From the NCBI RefSeq assembly GCF_028736215.1, contig NZ_CP117883.1, forward strand, positions 3,100,001 to 3,164,000: DNA of 64,000 bases, given 5' to 3'. This document shows, one piece after another, positions 27,378 to 36,350 of the stretch. Below the pieces are notes generated by a model. That model saw only the letters and a program-made list of their open reading frames with translations. It did not search any database and was not told the DNA's origin. The stretch's first letter is position 1, and every line of letters starts with the position of its first letter. The DNA comes from Mucilaginibacter sp. KACC 22773 (GTDB lineage: Bacteria; Bacteroidota; Bacteroidia; Sphingobacteriales; Sphingobacteriaceae). The translations under genes and the position numbers were made by a program.

Positions 27378-27574
27378 TTATTGAATTACTGAATTATTGA
27401 TTGAAGAATCAGTTTAATTCATTGATTACGATAACGATGTGTGTTAATTCCAATCATTAAGTCTTAATTTAATAAAGAGTTTTTACAAGTTAACTGACCC
27501 ATTTGTTGCATTATCGGATTAATGAATTGTTGATCGAAGGATCTGTTTAATTCAATAATTCAGTAATTCAATAA
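27378..27574. repeat. 23-bp perfect inverted repeat and duplicated start region
   Basis: TTATTGAATTACTGAATTAT at 27378 begins a 23-base arm repeated exactly in reverse complement at 27552-27574. Separately, a direct near-repeat links 27391-27445 with 27524-27602; both contain TTGAT(T/C)GAAG(A/G)ATC(A/T)GTTTAATTCA and end in TAACGATG(T/C)GTGTT, the second being the start of the cysteine desulfurase. The 290-base gap is otherwise A+T-rich, with no gene seen. Confidence 0.7.
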
Positions 27575-27593
27575 ATCAATAATTACTATAACG

Positions 27594-28730
27594 ATGCGTG
27601 TTTATTTTGATAATGCTGCTACTACGCCGCTTGACCCTGAAGTTTTAAAAGAAATGTATAAAGTGATGGAAAACCATTATGGGAACCCATCGTCAATCCA
27701 TTCACACGGCAGGGAGGCACGCACGTTAATCGAAAAATCGCGCAAAACCATAGCCGGGTTGCTGCATACTTCGCCTGCCGAGATATTTTTTACATCAAGC
27801 GGTACCGAAGCCGATAATACCGCTATCCGCTGCGGCATAATTGATCATGGTATTACCCATGCCATAACCAGCCACATTGAGCACCATGCCGTATTACATA
27901 CGCTGGAGGCTATGGAAAAATCGGGTACCATCAAATTAAGTTTTGTTAATATTGATAGTAAAGGCAATGTAGATTACGATCACCTGGAAACTTTACTAAA
28001 AGACAATGCCAGGAGTTTTGTATCTATTATGCACGCTAACAACGAGATTGGCACCTTATCGGATATGAACCGCATTGGCGACCTTTGCGAGGCTTATAAC
28101 GCCATTTATCATTGCGATACGGTACAAACCATGGGACACTACCAGCATGACCTGAGCAAGCTTAAAACTCATTTTTTGGTTTGCGCCGGTCATAAACTGC
28201 ATGGGCCTAAAGGTGTTGGATTTTTACACATTAACCACCGCATTAAAATAAAGCCTTTAATATATGGCGGCTCGCAGGAGCGCAACATGCGTGGCGGTAC
28301 CGAAAATATTTACGGAATTGTTGGCCTGGCAAAAGCTTTGGAGTTGGCTTATGCCGAAATGGAGCAACACGAGGCTCATATACAGGGCCTAAAATCATAC
28401 ATGCTGGGTAAATTAACCAGCGAAATTCCCGGCGTAAATTTCAACGGCGAAACCGATCCTGAAAAAAGTTTATACACTGTACTCAACGTTGCTTTCCCGG
28501 AAATGGAAATGGCCGATATGCTGTTATTTAATTTAGATATCAGTGGCATATCAGCATCAGGTGGCAGCGCCTGCAGCTCGGGCACCGATATTGGCTCGCA
28601 TGTACTTACCTCGATAGGTGCAAGCTCATCCAGACCATCGGTAAGATTCTCTTTCTCCAAATACAACACCAAAGACGAAGTTGATTTCACGGTAGCCAAG
28701 GTAAAGGAACTTTGTTTGGTGAGCGCGTAA
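27594..28730 (+). CDS. Cysteine desulfurase (NifS/IscS type)
   Basis: 378 residues of the class V aminotransferase fold. It begins VYFDNAATTPLDPEVL, has the PLP lysine K201 in CAGHKLHGPKGVGF, and the catalytic cysteine in ASGGSACSSGTD. It removes sulfur from cysteine to form a persulfide for Fe-S cluster assembly, tRNA thiolation or cofactor synthesis. No isc or suf scaffold gene lies nearby, so the exact partner is unknown. Confidence 0.94.
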   Translation: MRVYFDNAATTPLDPEVLKEMYKVMENHYGNPSSIHSHGREARTLIEKSRKTIAGLLHTSPAEIFFTSSGTEADNTAIRCGIIDHGITHAITSHIEHHAVLHTLEAMEKSGTIKLSFVNIDSKGNVDYDHLETLLKDNARSFVSIMHANNEIGTLSDMNRIGDLCEAYNAIYHCDTVQTMGHYQHDLSKLKTHFLVCAGHKLHGPKGVGFLHINHRIKIKPLIYGGSQERNMRGGTENIYGIVGLAKALELAYAEMEQHEAHIQGLKSYMLGKLTSEIPGVNFNGETDPEKSLYTVLNVAFPEMEMADMLLFNLDISGISASGGSACSSGTDIGSHVLTSIGASSSRPSVRFSFSKYNTKDEVDFTVAKVKELCLVSA

Positions 28731-28742
28731 ATTGCTGATTAG

Positions 28743-29226
28743 TGTGTTATTGCGGGGGACGAAGCAATCGCCAACTACGTATATCCGCTTTGAACAGTCC
28801 GCGATTGCCGCGCTACGCTTACAATAAAGTGTTTGTAAGTTATTGACCATCAATATCAAACTACCGTCATTGCGAGGTACGAAGCAATCCTCTATATGCT
28901 AACTCCCACATAGTTGGGGATTGCTTCGTACGTTATAATGACGTGTTTATAAGTCACTGATTGTCAATATCAAATATCCGTCATTGCGAGGCACGAAGCA
29001 ATCCCCGACATGTAAGTCCCATATAGTTTGGGATTGCTTCTTGCCTCGCAATGACGGTAGTTTTGGACATTGATTTAACTATATTTCGTTACACGTCATC
29101 CCCATTTTTTTCAGGATCATCCTGATGGATACTCGCAATGACGATAGGTTGGAACATTCGTTTAACTATATCCGTCGCATGTCATAACGATTTTTTTCAG
29201 GTTTTACCTGATGGATACTCAATAAC
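28743..29226. repeat. Array of REP/MITE-like inverted repeats
   Basis: Three hairpin units of the CGTCATTGCGAGGNACGAAG type lie at about 28748-28830 (degenerate), 28864-28944 and 28978-29057. Flanking sequence repeats directly with a period near 112 bases (GTGTTT(G/A)TAAGT and TCAATATCAAA recur). Two further tandem units follow, each with TTTTTTTCAGG and CCTGATGGATACTC, at about 29060-29148 and 29150-29226. The 668-base gap between genes consists mostly of these elements; no protein-like frame was found. Confidence 0.85.
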
Positions 29227-29398
29227 GTAATGCTCTTTCAGTATTTTTTTAATGCTACAAATCCTTCATCTGCACATCTGACACGGCGAAGCCCTCAACG
29301 AAGTTAATCTGCACATCGATGCCGAAAGTTATTTTCTTAATTAGAAAACAATATAGTATTTTAATGGGTTTACTAATTAGTAACTAAAATTAAAACCT

Positions 29399-29797
29399 AT
29401 GAGTATGCATAATGAAACCTGGGAAAACCAGGATAGCAATTATCAAAATGCCCGTTCGGTTTCTGCGAACAACGGCGATGCCTATAACGCGAACCGTGAT
29501 TTGGAAGATGATGGCGATGATTTGGACGAAGAGTTTGATGTAAGCGGCGAGTATCCAAACGAAACGCCCGAAGAACGTAAAACAAGAACAGAAGGCGTTG
29601 GCAGCCATTCCCAGGCCGAAGTTGACCAGCCTGATAGAAGCGCCGATACATCTTATAGCGAACAAACCGACGTAACCCCGCCAAATAAAAAGGAGTTTCC
29701 ATCAGTGGGACCTGCTAAAACAGATTTTGCAAGTCGCCCTCAGGGCCGGACAACAGGCCGCATGGTAGGGCATGAGCCGGGTACCGAAGGTATATAA
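29399..29797 (+). CDS. Hydrophilic acidic protein of unknown function
   Basis: 132 residues, almost no hydrophobic segments, rich in Asp, Glu, Asn, Ser, Thr and Gly, with an acidic stretch DLEDDGDDLDEEFDVSGE near 37-55. It looks intrinsically disordered. Small disordered proteins of this kind are common in Sphingobacteriaceae and often stress-linked, but I know of no function. Two ATGs, at 29399 and 29405, are possible. It follows a long repeat field and ends at a hairpin. Confidence 0.6.
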   Translation: MSMHNETWENQDSNYQNARSVSANNGDAYNANRDLEDDGDDLDEEFDVSGEYPNETPEERKTRTEGVGSHSQAEVDQPDRSADTSYSEQTDVTPPNKKEFPSVGPAKTDFASRPQGRTTGRMVGHEPGTEGI

Positions 29798-29838
29798 GCT
29801 TGATAATTAAATCATTATAGAACTCACTGCTTGAAAAT

Positions 29839-29907
29839 AAGAAGGGGCTATCCGTACCGGCCTGCCTCTTCTTTGTTATCATTTCTTCCAATAACCGGAT
29901 AACCCCT
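29839..29907 (+). promoter_or_regulatory. RNA segment with two competing stems
   Basis: AAGAAG (29839-29844) can pair with CTTCTT (29868-29873), with GGC/GCC inside, giving a terminator-like hairpin followed by TTGTTATCATTTCTT. Alternatively AGGGGCTATCCG (29843-29854) pairs with CGGATAACCCCT (29896-29907) at 11 of 12 positions. The two share bases and exclude each other. The rest of the 410-base gap up to 30207 shows no gene. Confidence 0.45.
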
Positions 29908-30207
29908 TTGCCATCCTAACTTGAAAATTTCGTGACCCTATAAAAAGAAATAACATTGTTAAAAGAACGGTCATAAGCAGTCTGCACAACCATGACAGCA
30001 ATTACCTCTCCGCATGCTTTTCGGAATACTAAAAAGAATAATAATGAGTTGATATAATATACAAGGTTTATGACAACGACCTAAAATCCCACACATAATC
30101 AGGATGCCCGGGCTTACCATCAATTGAATGCACAGCTATAAACCAAGTATCTATTGATGTTTTGTAGAATTAATATTTTAACCTAAAATATAGAGGAGGA
30201 TAAAATC

Positions 30208-30426
30208 ATGAGAAAGTATGGAGAACTAAACCAAAACCAGGGGAACGACGTGTGGATAAGGGGCACTAACGTTAATGCGGATATGACGACGGGTAATCAT
30301 ACGCTTGAAAGGAATGGCCCAAACAGAAAAAATCTGAAAGTTTTGCATGAAGACGGCAGCTTTGCCGATCTTCCCGATCGTGATATACCGGGGGCCGGTG
30401 CACTATCGGGCTGTATAACAAAATGA
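30208..30426 (+). CDS. Small protein of unknown function with strong Shine-Dalgarno
   Basis: 72 residues, polar, with no signal peptide or membrane helix; it starts MRKYGELNQNQGND and ends ALSGCITK. Support for translation is a full GAGGAGG at 30193-30199, eight bases before the ATG, which is rare for Bacteroidota, and a 20-bp perfect terminator right after the stop. No family recognised. Confidence 0.6.
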   Translation: MRKYGELNQNQGNDVWIRGTNVNADMTTGNHTLERNGPNRKNLKVLHEDGSFADLPDRDIPGAGALSGCITK

Positions 30427-30428
30427 TT

Positions 30429-30483
30429 TTCGATATAAAAACAAAGGCCACCCAAAACGGGCAGCCTTTGTTTTTATATCGAA
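30429..30483. terminator. Perfect 20-bp two-way terminator
   Basis: Arms at 30429-30448 (TTCGATATAAAAACAAAGGC) and 30464-30483 are exact reverse complements around a 15-base loop that itself contains CCC/GGG. A-rich and T-rich arm halves allow termination from both directions. It separates the small-protein gene from convergent accD. Confidence 0.93.
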
Positions 30484-30493
30484 TTAAAGAAAC

Positions 30494-31339
30494 TCAGTTT
30501 TTCATCATCTTTAAAAACGACGCCAGTTTCTCTTTCATCTCTCTGCGGTCAACTATAAAATCAAGGAAACCGTGTTCCTGAACAAACTCTGCGGTCTGGA
30601 ATCCTTTTGGCAAGTCTTTTTTGATAGTTTCTTTAATAACCCTTGGGCCGGCAAAGCCAATCAATGAACCAGGCTCGGCAATGTTTATATCGCCCAGCAT
30701 AGCATATGACGCCGTAACGCCGCCTGTTGTAGGGTCGGTTAATAAAGATATATAAGGTATTTTAGCCTGCGATAATAAAGCCAGCTTAGCCGATGTTTTG
30801 GCCATTTGCATTAATGAAAATGCGGCTTCCATCATCCTTGCACCACCAGATTTGGATATCATCAGGAAAGGGATTTTGTTGGCTATGCTGTGATCTATCG
30901 AGCGGGCAATTTTTTCGCCTACTACCGAACCCATAGAACCGCCGATAAAATTAAAATCCATACAGGCAATCACAATGTCTTGTCCGTCAATTTTGCCAAC
31001 AGCTGCACGGATAGCATCCTTCAAGCCGGTTTTTGCCTGGGTTTCTGTTAACCTGTCGGTATATTTTTTGGTGTCTTCAAAATGCAACGGATCGCCTGAT
31101 GTTAAATCGGCAAATAATTCTGTAAACTCGTTATTATCAAACAAAACAGAAAAATACTCTTTTGAACCTATACGCAGGTGAAAGCCACAGTAATGGCAAA
31201 CATATTGATTTTCAACCTGCTCAGAATAGTGTAAAGGTTTCTTACAATTAGGGCACTTATTCCAGATACCATCAGGGGTTTCCTTCTTTTCCTCAGTAGT
31301 CGTAATTATCCCTTTCAACTCTCGTTTAAACCACGCCAT
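30494..31339 (-). CDS. accD: Acetyl-CoA carboxylase carboxyltransferase subunit beta
   Basis: 281 residues from [10 protein letters not shown]. An N-terminal four-cysteine zinc ribbon ([10 protein letters not shown], then [10 protein letters not shown]) precedes the crotonase-like carboxyltransferase core with [25 protein letters not shown] and [13 protein letters not shown]. With AccA it moves carboxyl from biotin to acetyl-CoA, the first step of fatty acid synthesis. I chose the ATG at 31337-31339 because the conserved MAWFKR start matches the family; the longer frame begins with TTG. AccA is not in the window. Confidence 0.96.
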   Translation of the reverse strand: MAWFKRELKGIITTTEEKKETPDGIWNKCPNCKKPLHYSEQVENQYVCHYCGFHLRIGSKEYFSVLFDNNEFTELFADLTSGDPLHFEDTKKYTDRLTETQAKTGLKDAIRAAVGKIDGQDIVIACMDFNFIGGSMGSVVGEKIARSIDHSIANKIPFLMISKSGGARMMEAAFSLMQMAKTSAKLALLSQAKIPYISLLTDPTTGGVTASYAMLGDINIAEPGSLIGFAGPRVIKETIKKDLPKGFQTAEFVQEHGFLDFIVDRREMKEKLASFLKMMKN

Positions 31340-31637
31340 ATCTATGTCTAACTCTTTCAATTGACTACAAAGAAACGAAAAAAATTATAAACTGTTTAAA
31401 TATGGATTGGTAATAAGTTTATAAAAATTGCCACACGTTAACTTTCCTCTTGTAACCAGGTATATAACACGGTTTAATGATAAAGAGCTGACGGAGGGCG
31501 CTGTCGGGCTTTGAACCACTAAAATGTATTTTTGCCGCGGCTTGAAATTGTATTTAGTTAAAAATAAGGCGTTTAAATTAAACATTATCGTTTTTAATTT
31601 GTAACATTATATTTTTAATTACCTAAATTTTAACCCT

Positions 31638-33161
31638 ATGAAATCCGATAACCTTGTACTTGTGTTTGTTCACGGCTGGAGTGTTACCAACCTTAACACC
31701 TACGGCGAATTACCCCTGCGTTTAATGAATGAAGCTTCAAGCATTGCCCCGACAGTAACAGTTAAGGATATTTACCTTGGGCAATACGTCAGCTTTCATG
31801 ATGAAGTACAGTTGCATGATATTTCCAGGGCTTTTGAACATGCAGTTCGGGAGCAGTTATCGGCCGAGATACTTGCAAATAACCGTTTTGTTTGTATAAC
31901 CCATTCTACCGGCGGCCCTGTGGTAAGGGAATGGTTTGATTTTTATTATAATAAACCAGGTGCGCCTGTTTGCCCTATGAGCCATTTGATTATGCTGGCG
32001 CCAGCCAACTTTGGCTCGGCTTTAGCACAATTAGGAAAAAGTAAAATAAGCCGGTTAAAATCGTGGTTTGAGAAAGTGGAGCCGGGACAAGGCGTGCTTA
32101 ACTGGCTTGAACTTGGCAGCGATAAATCATGGGACTTGAATGAAAAATGGATAAAAGGAAAAGGAGGGGAGATTGGCGAAAATGGTATTTTTCCGTTTAG
32201 TATAATAGGACAGTCTATCGACCGCGCATTTTATGATAACCTTAATTCGTACACCGGCGAACTGGGTTCCGATGGGGTGGTAAGATCGGCCGCGGCTAAT
32301 TTAAATGCTACTTATGTGAGTGTAAAGCAAGGGCCGGTTGTTAATACCGATGGTAAAGATACACCAGAGGCGATGACAGTGGAGTTTGATACTGCCCCTA
32401 AAACAGCCTTCAGGGTGGTTAAATGGAAAGCTCACTCGGGCACCACCATGGGAATTATGGCCAGCCCCAAAGAAGACGGGAAAGATGATTCCGCAGAAAG
32501 TGCTGCATTGATTGAAGCGATATTGGATTGTATTAAGGTTAATAACATAAATGATTATGATACGCTTATTGATGCATTTGCTGCCCAAACAGATGAAGTT
32601 CAGGCAGTGGAGCAGGTGGAGAAAGTATCTGAGGGCTTTTTCCTGCATGACAGGTATTTTATTCACGATAGGTTTTCGATGGTAATTTTCAGGATTCATG
32701 ACTCGGAGGATTATCCGGTAACAGATTATGACCTTATTTTTACCGCCGGCGACAATGCAGATCCCAATCATCTGCCCGAGGGCTTTTTTGCCGACAGACA
32801 GCGAAATAGTATATCGCCGCAAACAGTAACGTATTTTGTTAATCATGATGTGATGAATGGTTGTGCAGGTATTAAATATGATGGGAAAGAATTACGGCCG
32901 GCATTACCGGGAGCAAAAAAGTTGGGCCTCATTGTAAATCCGCGGCCGGATAATGGATTTATTAAATATGTGCCATTTGAAATAAATGCCGCGGATGAAT
33001 TTTTGAAAAAAGTTATACAGCCCAATTCAACTACTCTTATAGACATTTGCCTGCAGCGCGTGGTTAGCCAGCAGGTGTTCGGGCTCATCCAATATGATGG
33101 GCCAATGCCTTATAATCATGATTTTAGCGACCTGGATGCGGGTACTGACTATGTAAATTGA
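31638..33161 (+). CDS. Cytoplasmic alpha/beta-hydrolase lipase-like protein
   Basis: 507 residues, no signal peptide. It starts with a hydrolase strand and oxyanion region (LVLVFVHGWSVTNLNTY) and has the nucleophile elbow CITHSTGGPVVREW, with serine in T-H-S-T-G in place of G-x-S-x-G. A segment with WKAHSGTTMGIM could give the histidine. The last 170 or so residues look like a separate beta-rich domain. Lipases of this build act on phospholipids or esters; some secreted-system effectors look similar, but no secretion gene lies beside it. It is a lone gene. Confidence 0.75.
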   Translation: MKSDNLVLVFVHGWSVTNLNTYGELPLRLMNEASSIAPTVTVKDIYLGQYVSFHDEVQLHDISRAFEHAVREQLSAEILANNRFVCITHSTGGPVVREWFDFYYNKPGAPVCPMSHLIMLAPANFGSALAQLGKSKISRLKSWFEKVEPGQGVLNWLELGSDKSWDLNEKWIKGKGGEIGENGIFPFSIIGQSIDRAFYDNLNSYTGELGSDGVVRSAAANLNATYVSVKQGPVVNTDGKDTPEAMTVEFDTAPKTAFRVVKWKAHSGTTMGIMASPKEDGKDDSAESAALIEAILDCIKVNNINDYDTLIDAFAAQTDEVQAVEQVEKVSEGFFLHDRYFIHDRFSMVIFRIHDSEDYPVTDYDLIFTAGDNADPNHLPEGFFADRQRNSISPQTVTYFVNHDVMNGCAGIKYDGKELRPALPGAKKLGLIVNPRPDNGFIKYVPFEINAADEFLKKVIQPNSTTLIDICLQRVVSQQVFGLIQYDGPMPYNHDFSDLDAGTDYVN

Positions 33162-33385
33162 TTAGCCGCCTGCCTTTAAGATTAACCAAATATTATGAAA
33201 ATGATAAAAAAAGCATAAGATTTAATTGAATTTTGCCCTTTTGTTACTTTTTATCCCCTTAAAACTATCGTTTTAATATACTTTGCTTATTTAACTGAAC
33301 AAAATGTTAATATTCAACTATTAATAGTAACATTTCTTATCAAAAACAAAGAAATTTTATAACTTCGAGGCCCAAATAAAAGCTC

Positions 33386-34465
33386 ATGGATTTAAAAAAT
33401 TATAAAGGTGTTCTGCACGGCGATCAGGTGCAGGAACTGTTTGAAGCAGCTAAAAAGCATCAGTTTGCTTTGCCGGCGGTAAACGTTATAGGTACCAATA
33501 CTATTAACGCAGTTATGGAAACAGCTAAGCTGGTAAATTCCCCGGTTATTATTCAGCTTTCAAATGGCGGTGCGCAATTTTACGCCGGCAAATCATTAGA
33601 TAATTCAAAACTGCAAGCCTGTATTTTAGGTGGTGTATCAGCTGCAAAGCATGTTCACTTGCTGGCCGAACATTACGGTGTTGCCGTAATTTTGCATACC
33701 GACCATGCCGCAAAAAAATTATTACCATGGATTGACGGCCTGTTAGATTATGGCGAGAAGTTTTTTGCCGAAACAGGCAAGCCACTTTTTTCATCGCACA
33801 TGCTTGATCTTTCTGAAGAACCTATCGAAGAAAATATCGAGATATCTGCTAAATACCTGGAGCGTATGGCCAAAATGGGCATGACACTTGAAATTGAATT
33901 AGGTGTTACCGGTGGCGAAGAAGACGGCGTTGACAACTCTGATGTTGACAGTTCGCGTTTATATACCCAGCCAGAAGAGGTTTCTTACTCATATGAGCAT
34001 TTATTAAAAGTGAGCCCACGTTTTACAGTGGCAGCTGCTTTTGGTAACGTACATGGTGTGTACAAACCAGGCAACGTTAAATTGCAGCCGGTTATTTTGC
34101 ATAACTCACAAGAGTATGTAAAACAAAAATTCAACTTAACCGAAGAAAAACCTATCAACTTTGTATTCCACGGCGGTTCTGGTTCAAGCCAGGAAGAAAT
34201 CCGCGAGGCTATTTCATATGGTGCTGTTAAAATGAATATTGATACCGATATGCAATGGGCATACTGGGAAGGTATTAAAGATTACTATAAATCAAAAGAA
34301 GGATATCTGCAATCGCAAATTGGCAGCCCTGATGGCGAAGATTCTCCAAACAAAAAATATTATGATCCGCGCGTATGGTTACGTAAAGGCGAAGAAAATT
34401 TTGTTAAAAGACTTGCGGCGGCTTTCGAAGATCTTAATTGTATCGATGCCACCAACAAATTATAA
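33386..34465 (+). CDS. fbaA: Class II fructose-bisphosphate aldolase
   Basis: 359 residues, the length of class IIA aldolases. The zinc histidines are in VILHTDHAAKKLLPW, VAAAFGNVHGVYKPG and NFVFHGGSGSS, and the substrate loop in AVKMNIDTDMQWAYW. It cleaves fructose-1,6-bisphosphate in glycolysis and makes it in gluconeogenesis. A strong terminator follows, so it is a one-gene unit. Confidence 0.97.
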   Translation: MDLKNYKGVLHGDQVQELFEAAKKHQFALPAVNVIGTNTINAVMETAKLVNSPVIIQLSNGGAQFYAGKSLDNSKLQACILGGVSAAKHVHLLAEHYGVAVILHTDHAAKKLLPWIDGLLDYGEKFFAETGKPLFSSHMLDLSEEPIEENIEISAKYLERMAKMGMTLEIELGVTGGEEDGVDNSDVDSSRLYTQPEEVSYSYEHLLKVSPRFTVAAAFGNVHGVYKPGNVKLQPVILHNSQEYVKQKFNLTEEKPINFVFHGGSGSSQEEIREAISYGAVKMNIDTDMQWAYWEGIKDYYKSKEGYLQSQIGSPDGEDSPNKKYYDPRVWLRKGEENFVKRLAAAFEDLNCIDATNKL

Positions 34466-34484
34466 TAATCATTTTAAAACTACT

Positions 34485-34517
34485 AAAGCGCCGGTGCAAC
34501 AAATGTACCGGCGCTTT
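34485..34517 (+). terminator. Terminator after fbaA
   Basis: 11-bp perfect arms AAAGCGCCGGT/ACCGGCGCTTT around an 11-base loop, followed by GTTGTTT, 20 bases after the stop codon. Confidence 0.88.
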
Positions 34518-34556
34518 GTTGTTTAGTCAAAATGGTTACTAAACAACATCTGCAAA

Positions 34557-35066
34557 ATGGTTAAGATTAAAAAAAAGAAAAAAAATCTGTTTGAAAGGTT
34601 TGCCAATTGGGCAACTAATGCTACCGGTAGTTCGGCCGCCTTTATAGGCGCGGTATCTATCATCATCATATGGGGAGTAACTGGGCCCATTTTTCAGTAC
34701 TCCAATACCTGGCAGCTTATTATTAATACCGGTACAACAATAGTTACTTTTTTAATGGTTTTTTTGATCCAGAAATCACAAAATAAAGATTCAAAAGCCA
34801 TACATTTAAAATTGAACGAACTGCTGGCCTCGCACCAGGGAGCAAGTAACCGGATGGTTGATATCGAAGACTTAAATGAGATGGAGCTTGATCAGTTGCA
34901 TAAGTTTTATGTACAGCTATCTGACCTTGCCGAATTGGAAGATGACATCACCTGCACCCATTCGATTGACGCGGCCGCTGAAAACCATAATAGCAAATTA
35001 GAGCACCTTAAAGCAAGCCCACATTACATCAATGCCATCAAAAATCGAAGTAAAAAAAGTAATTGA
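34557..35066 (+). CDS. Low-affinity iron permease-like small membrane protein
   Basis: 169 residues. A basic N-terminus (VKIKKKKKN) precedes two membrane helices (AAFIGAVSIIIIWGVTGPIF and LIINTGTTIVTFLMVFLIQK) and the QNKDSKAIHLKLNELL motif that marks the family named after yeast Fet4. Bacterial members are short and their iron transport is not shown directly. It overlaps the acetyltransferase gene by 35 bases, so both are on one message. Confidence 0.85.
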   Translation: MVKIKKKKKNLFERFANWATNATGSSAAFIGAVSIIIIWGVTGPIFQYSNTWQLIINTGTTIVTFLMVFLIQKSQNKDSKAIHLKLNELLASHQGASNRMVDIEDLNEMELDQLHKFYVQLSDLAELEDDITCTHSIDAAAENHNSKLEHLKASPHYINAIKNRSKKSN

Positions 35067-35457
35067 ACAAACAGAACTGGATAAGGCATCGGCCATTAGA
35101 TATGAAGTATTTGTTATTGGCCAGGATTGCCCCCCCGAGCTTGAGGCTGAATTTGATGAGGAATCCACACATTTTTTGGCAACAGTGAATGGAGAACCGG
35201 CCGGTGCCTGCCGCTTTAGGAAAACCGAAAAAGGCTATAAATTGGAACGATTTGCTGTACTACAAAAATTCCGGGGGCTGGGTATTGGCCAGACCCTTGT
35301 AAAAGCGGCGCTGGAGGCCTTGCCGGCCGACGCAGATTACATTTACCTGCACGCGCAGGTACAGGCAGTATCACTATATACCAGGTTTGGTTTTGTGCAG
35401 TCGGGGTCAGAGTTTGAAGAAGCTGGGATGAGGCATTATAAAATGGTTAAAAAATAA
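35032..35457 (+). CDS. GNAT family N-acetyltransferase
   Basis: 141 residues with the acetyl-CoA-binding loop in LERFAVLQKFRGLGIGQTL (the RGLGIG of motif A) and a typical C-terminal LYTRFGFVQSGSEF. Small GNATs of the ElaA/PhnO-like type acetylate amines, antibiotics or proteins; the acceptor is unknown. The ATG at 35032 lies inside the end of the upstream frame. Confidence 0.9.
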   Translation: MPSKIEVKKVIEQTELDKASAIRYEVFVIGQDCPPELEAEFDEESTHFLATVNGEPAGACRFRKTEKGYKLERFAVLQKFRGLGIGQTLVKAALEALPADADYIYLHAQVQAVSLYTRFGFVQSGSEFEEAGMRHYKMVKK

Positions 35458-35532
35458 TGCAATTTGTTCATAAGCAATATTGAACTATACAAGTAGACAA
35501 CATAGGCCGCGATTCTGTATACAGCCCGCAAG

Positions 35533-36303
35533 CTACTCAAATAACTCCTGCTCATCTGTATAATAAGTTTTCCTTGAGCCTTCTTTTACTTTGATTTCTG
35601 CGCCTTTTGGACTGTGGGTTTTCTTTGAGTTATGGATCAGCATAAAATCGCGAACCTCACCGTTAATGATGTCCGGATTTGATTTAAGGATCGCCTTTTC
35701 AGCATCTTTTAAAACACGATGAATTGAATCAGTAAGATCATTAAGCCTGGCTTCGGGTATTTTGTTGCTTACCGAAAAAGGGGAGATGCCCGCATGCCAC
35801 AATATTTCGTCGGCGTAGGCATTGCCTATACCCCGGATGATCTTTTGATCTAATAGAACAGTTTTTATGTTGGTTTTGGTTTTAACTAACCGTGTTTTCA
35901 AAAAATCGGCATTAATTGCCATGGCATCCGGCGATTCTTTTTCTTCAGGGTTTAAGGTTGGATTGGCGATTCCCTGGAAGTCAGTTAGCACCAGGCCGGT
36001 ACCATCGGTAAAATGTAATTCGATGATGGGATATTTATTTTCGTTTTTTCCATCAAACAAAAACAACTTGCCGTGCAGCATCAGGTGCAGGGCAAGTATA
36101 TCACCTTTGCCGAATTTTAAATAAAGCTCTTTGCCCTCGCGGTACACCTTATCCAGCTTTTGGCCTTCAAGGGTTTCTTTTAACTGTTGATGGGTTACAT
36201 TAAGCTTTTTGGCATTAACTATAACAACATTCTTAACGGTTTTACCACTAAGTTTTTTATCAAGGTTGTGGCTGAAAGCCTGCAGATCGGGTAGTTCGGG
36301 CAT
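35533..36303 (-). CDS. Fpg/Nei-family DNA glycosylase without zinc finger
   Basis: 256 residues from MPELPDLQAF, chosen because Pro2 and Glu3 must be exposed after methionine removal for catalysis. The beta-hairpin lysine is in REGKELYLKF, and the helix-two-turn-helix in IRGIGNAYADEIL. The C-terminal CxxC zinc finger is absent, replaced by KGAEIKVKEGSRKTYYT, as in zincless relatives. It is expected to excise oxidised bases and cut the resulting abasic site in base excision repair. Confidence 0.88.
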   Translation of the reverse strand: MPELPDLQAFSHNLDKKLSGKTVKNVVIVNAKKLNVTHQQLKETLEGQKLDKVYREGKELYLKFGKGDILALHLMLHGKLFLFDGKNENKYPIIELHFTDGTGLVLTDFQGIANPTLNPEEKESPDAMAINADFLKTRLVKTKTNIKTVLLDQKIIRGIGNAYADEILWHAGISPFSVSNKIPEARLNDLTDSIHRVLKDAEKAILKSNPDIINGEVRDFMLIHNSKKTHSPKGAEIKVKEGSRKTYYTDEQELFE

Positions 36304-36350
36304 GGTAGTTGATGTTTTAAAAATCAAACCAAATATAAATGGATTAGTTT

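Noticed and set aside
28743..29226. Possible CRISPR array in the repeated region
   Set aside because: The units are palindromic hairpins of 60-110 bases with no constant spacer length and no cas genes nearby.
29990..30060. 21-codon ATG frame (MTAITSPHAFRN...) before the 72-residue gene
   Set aside because: Too short and without supporting signals such as a Shine-Dalgarno or a terminator.
34531..34563. Ten-codon upstream ORF (MVTKQHLQNG) overlapping the start of the small permease-like gene
   Set aside because: Could be translational coupling, but such a short frame can occur by chance and has no regulatory codon run.
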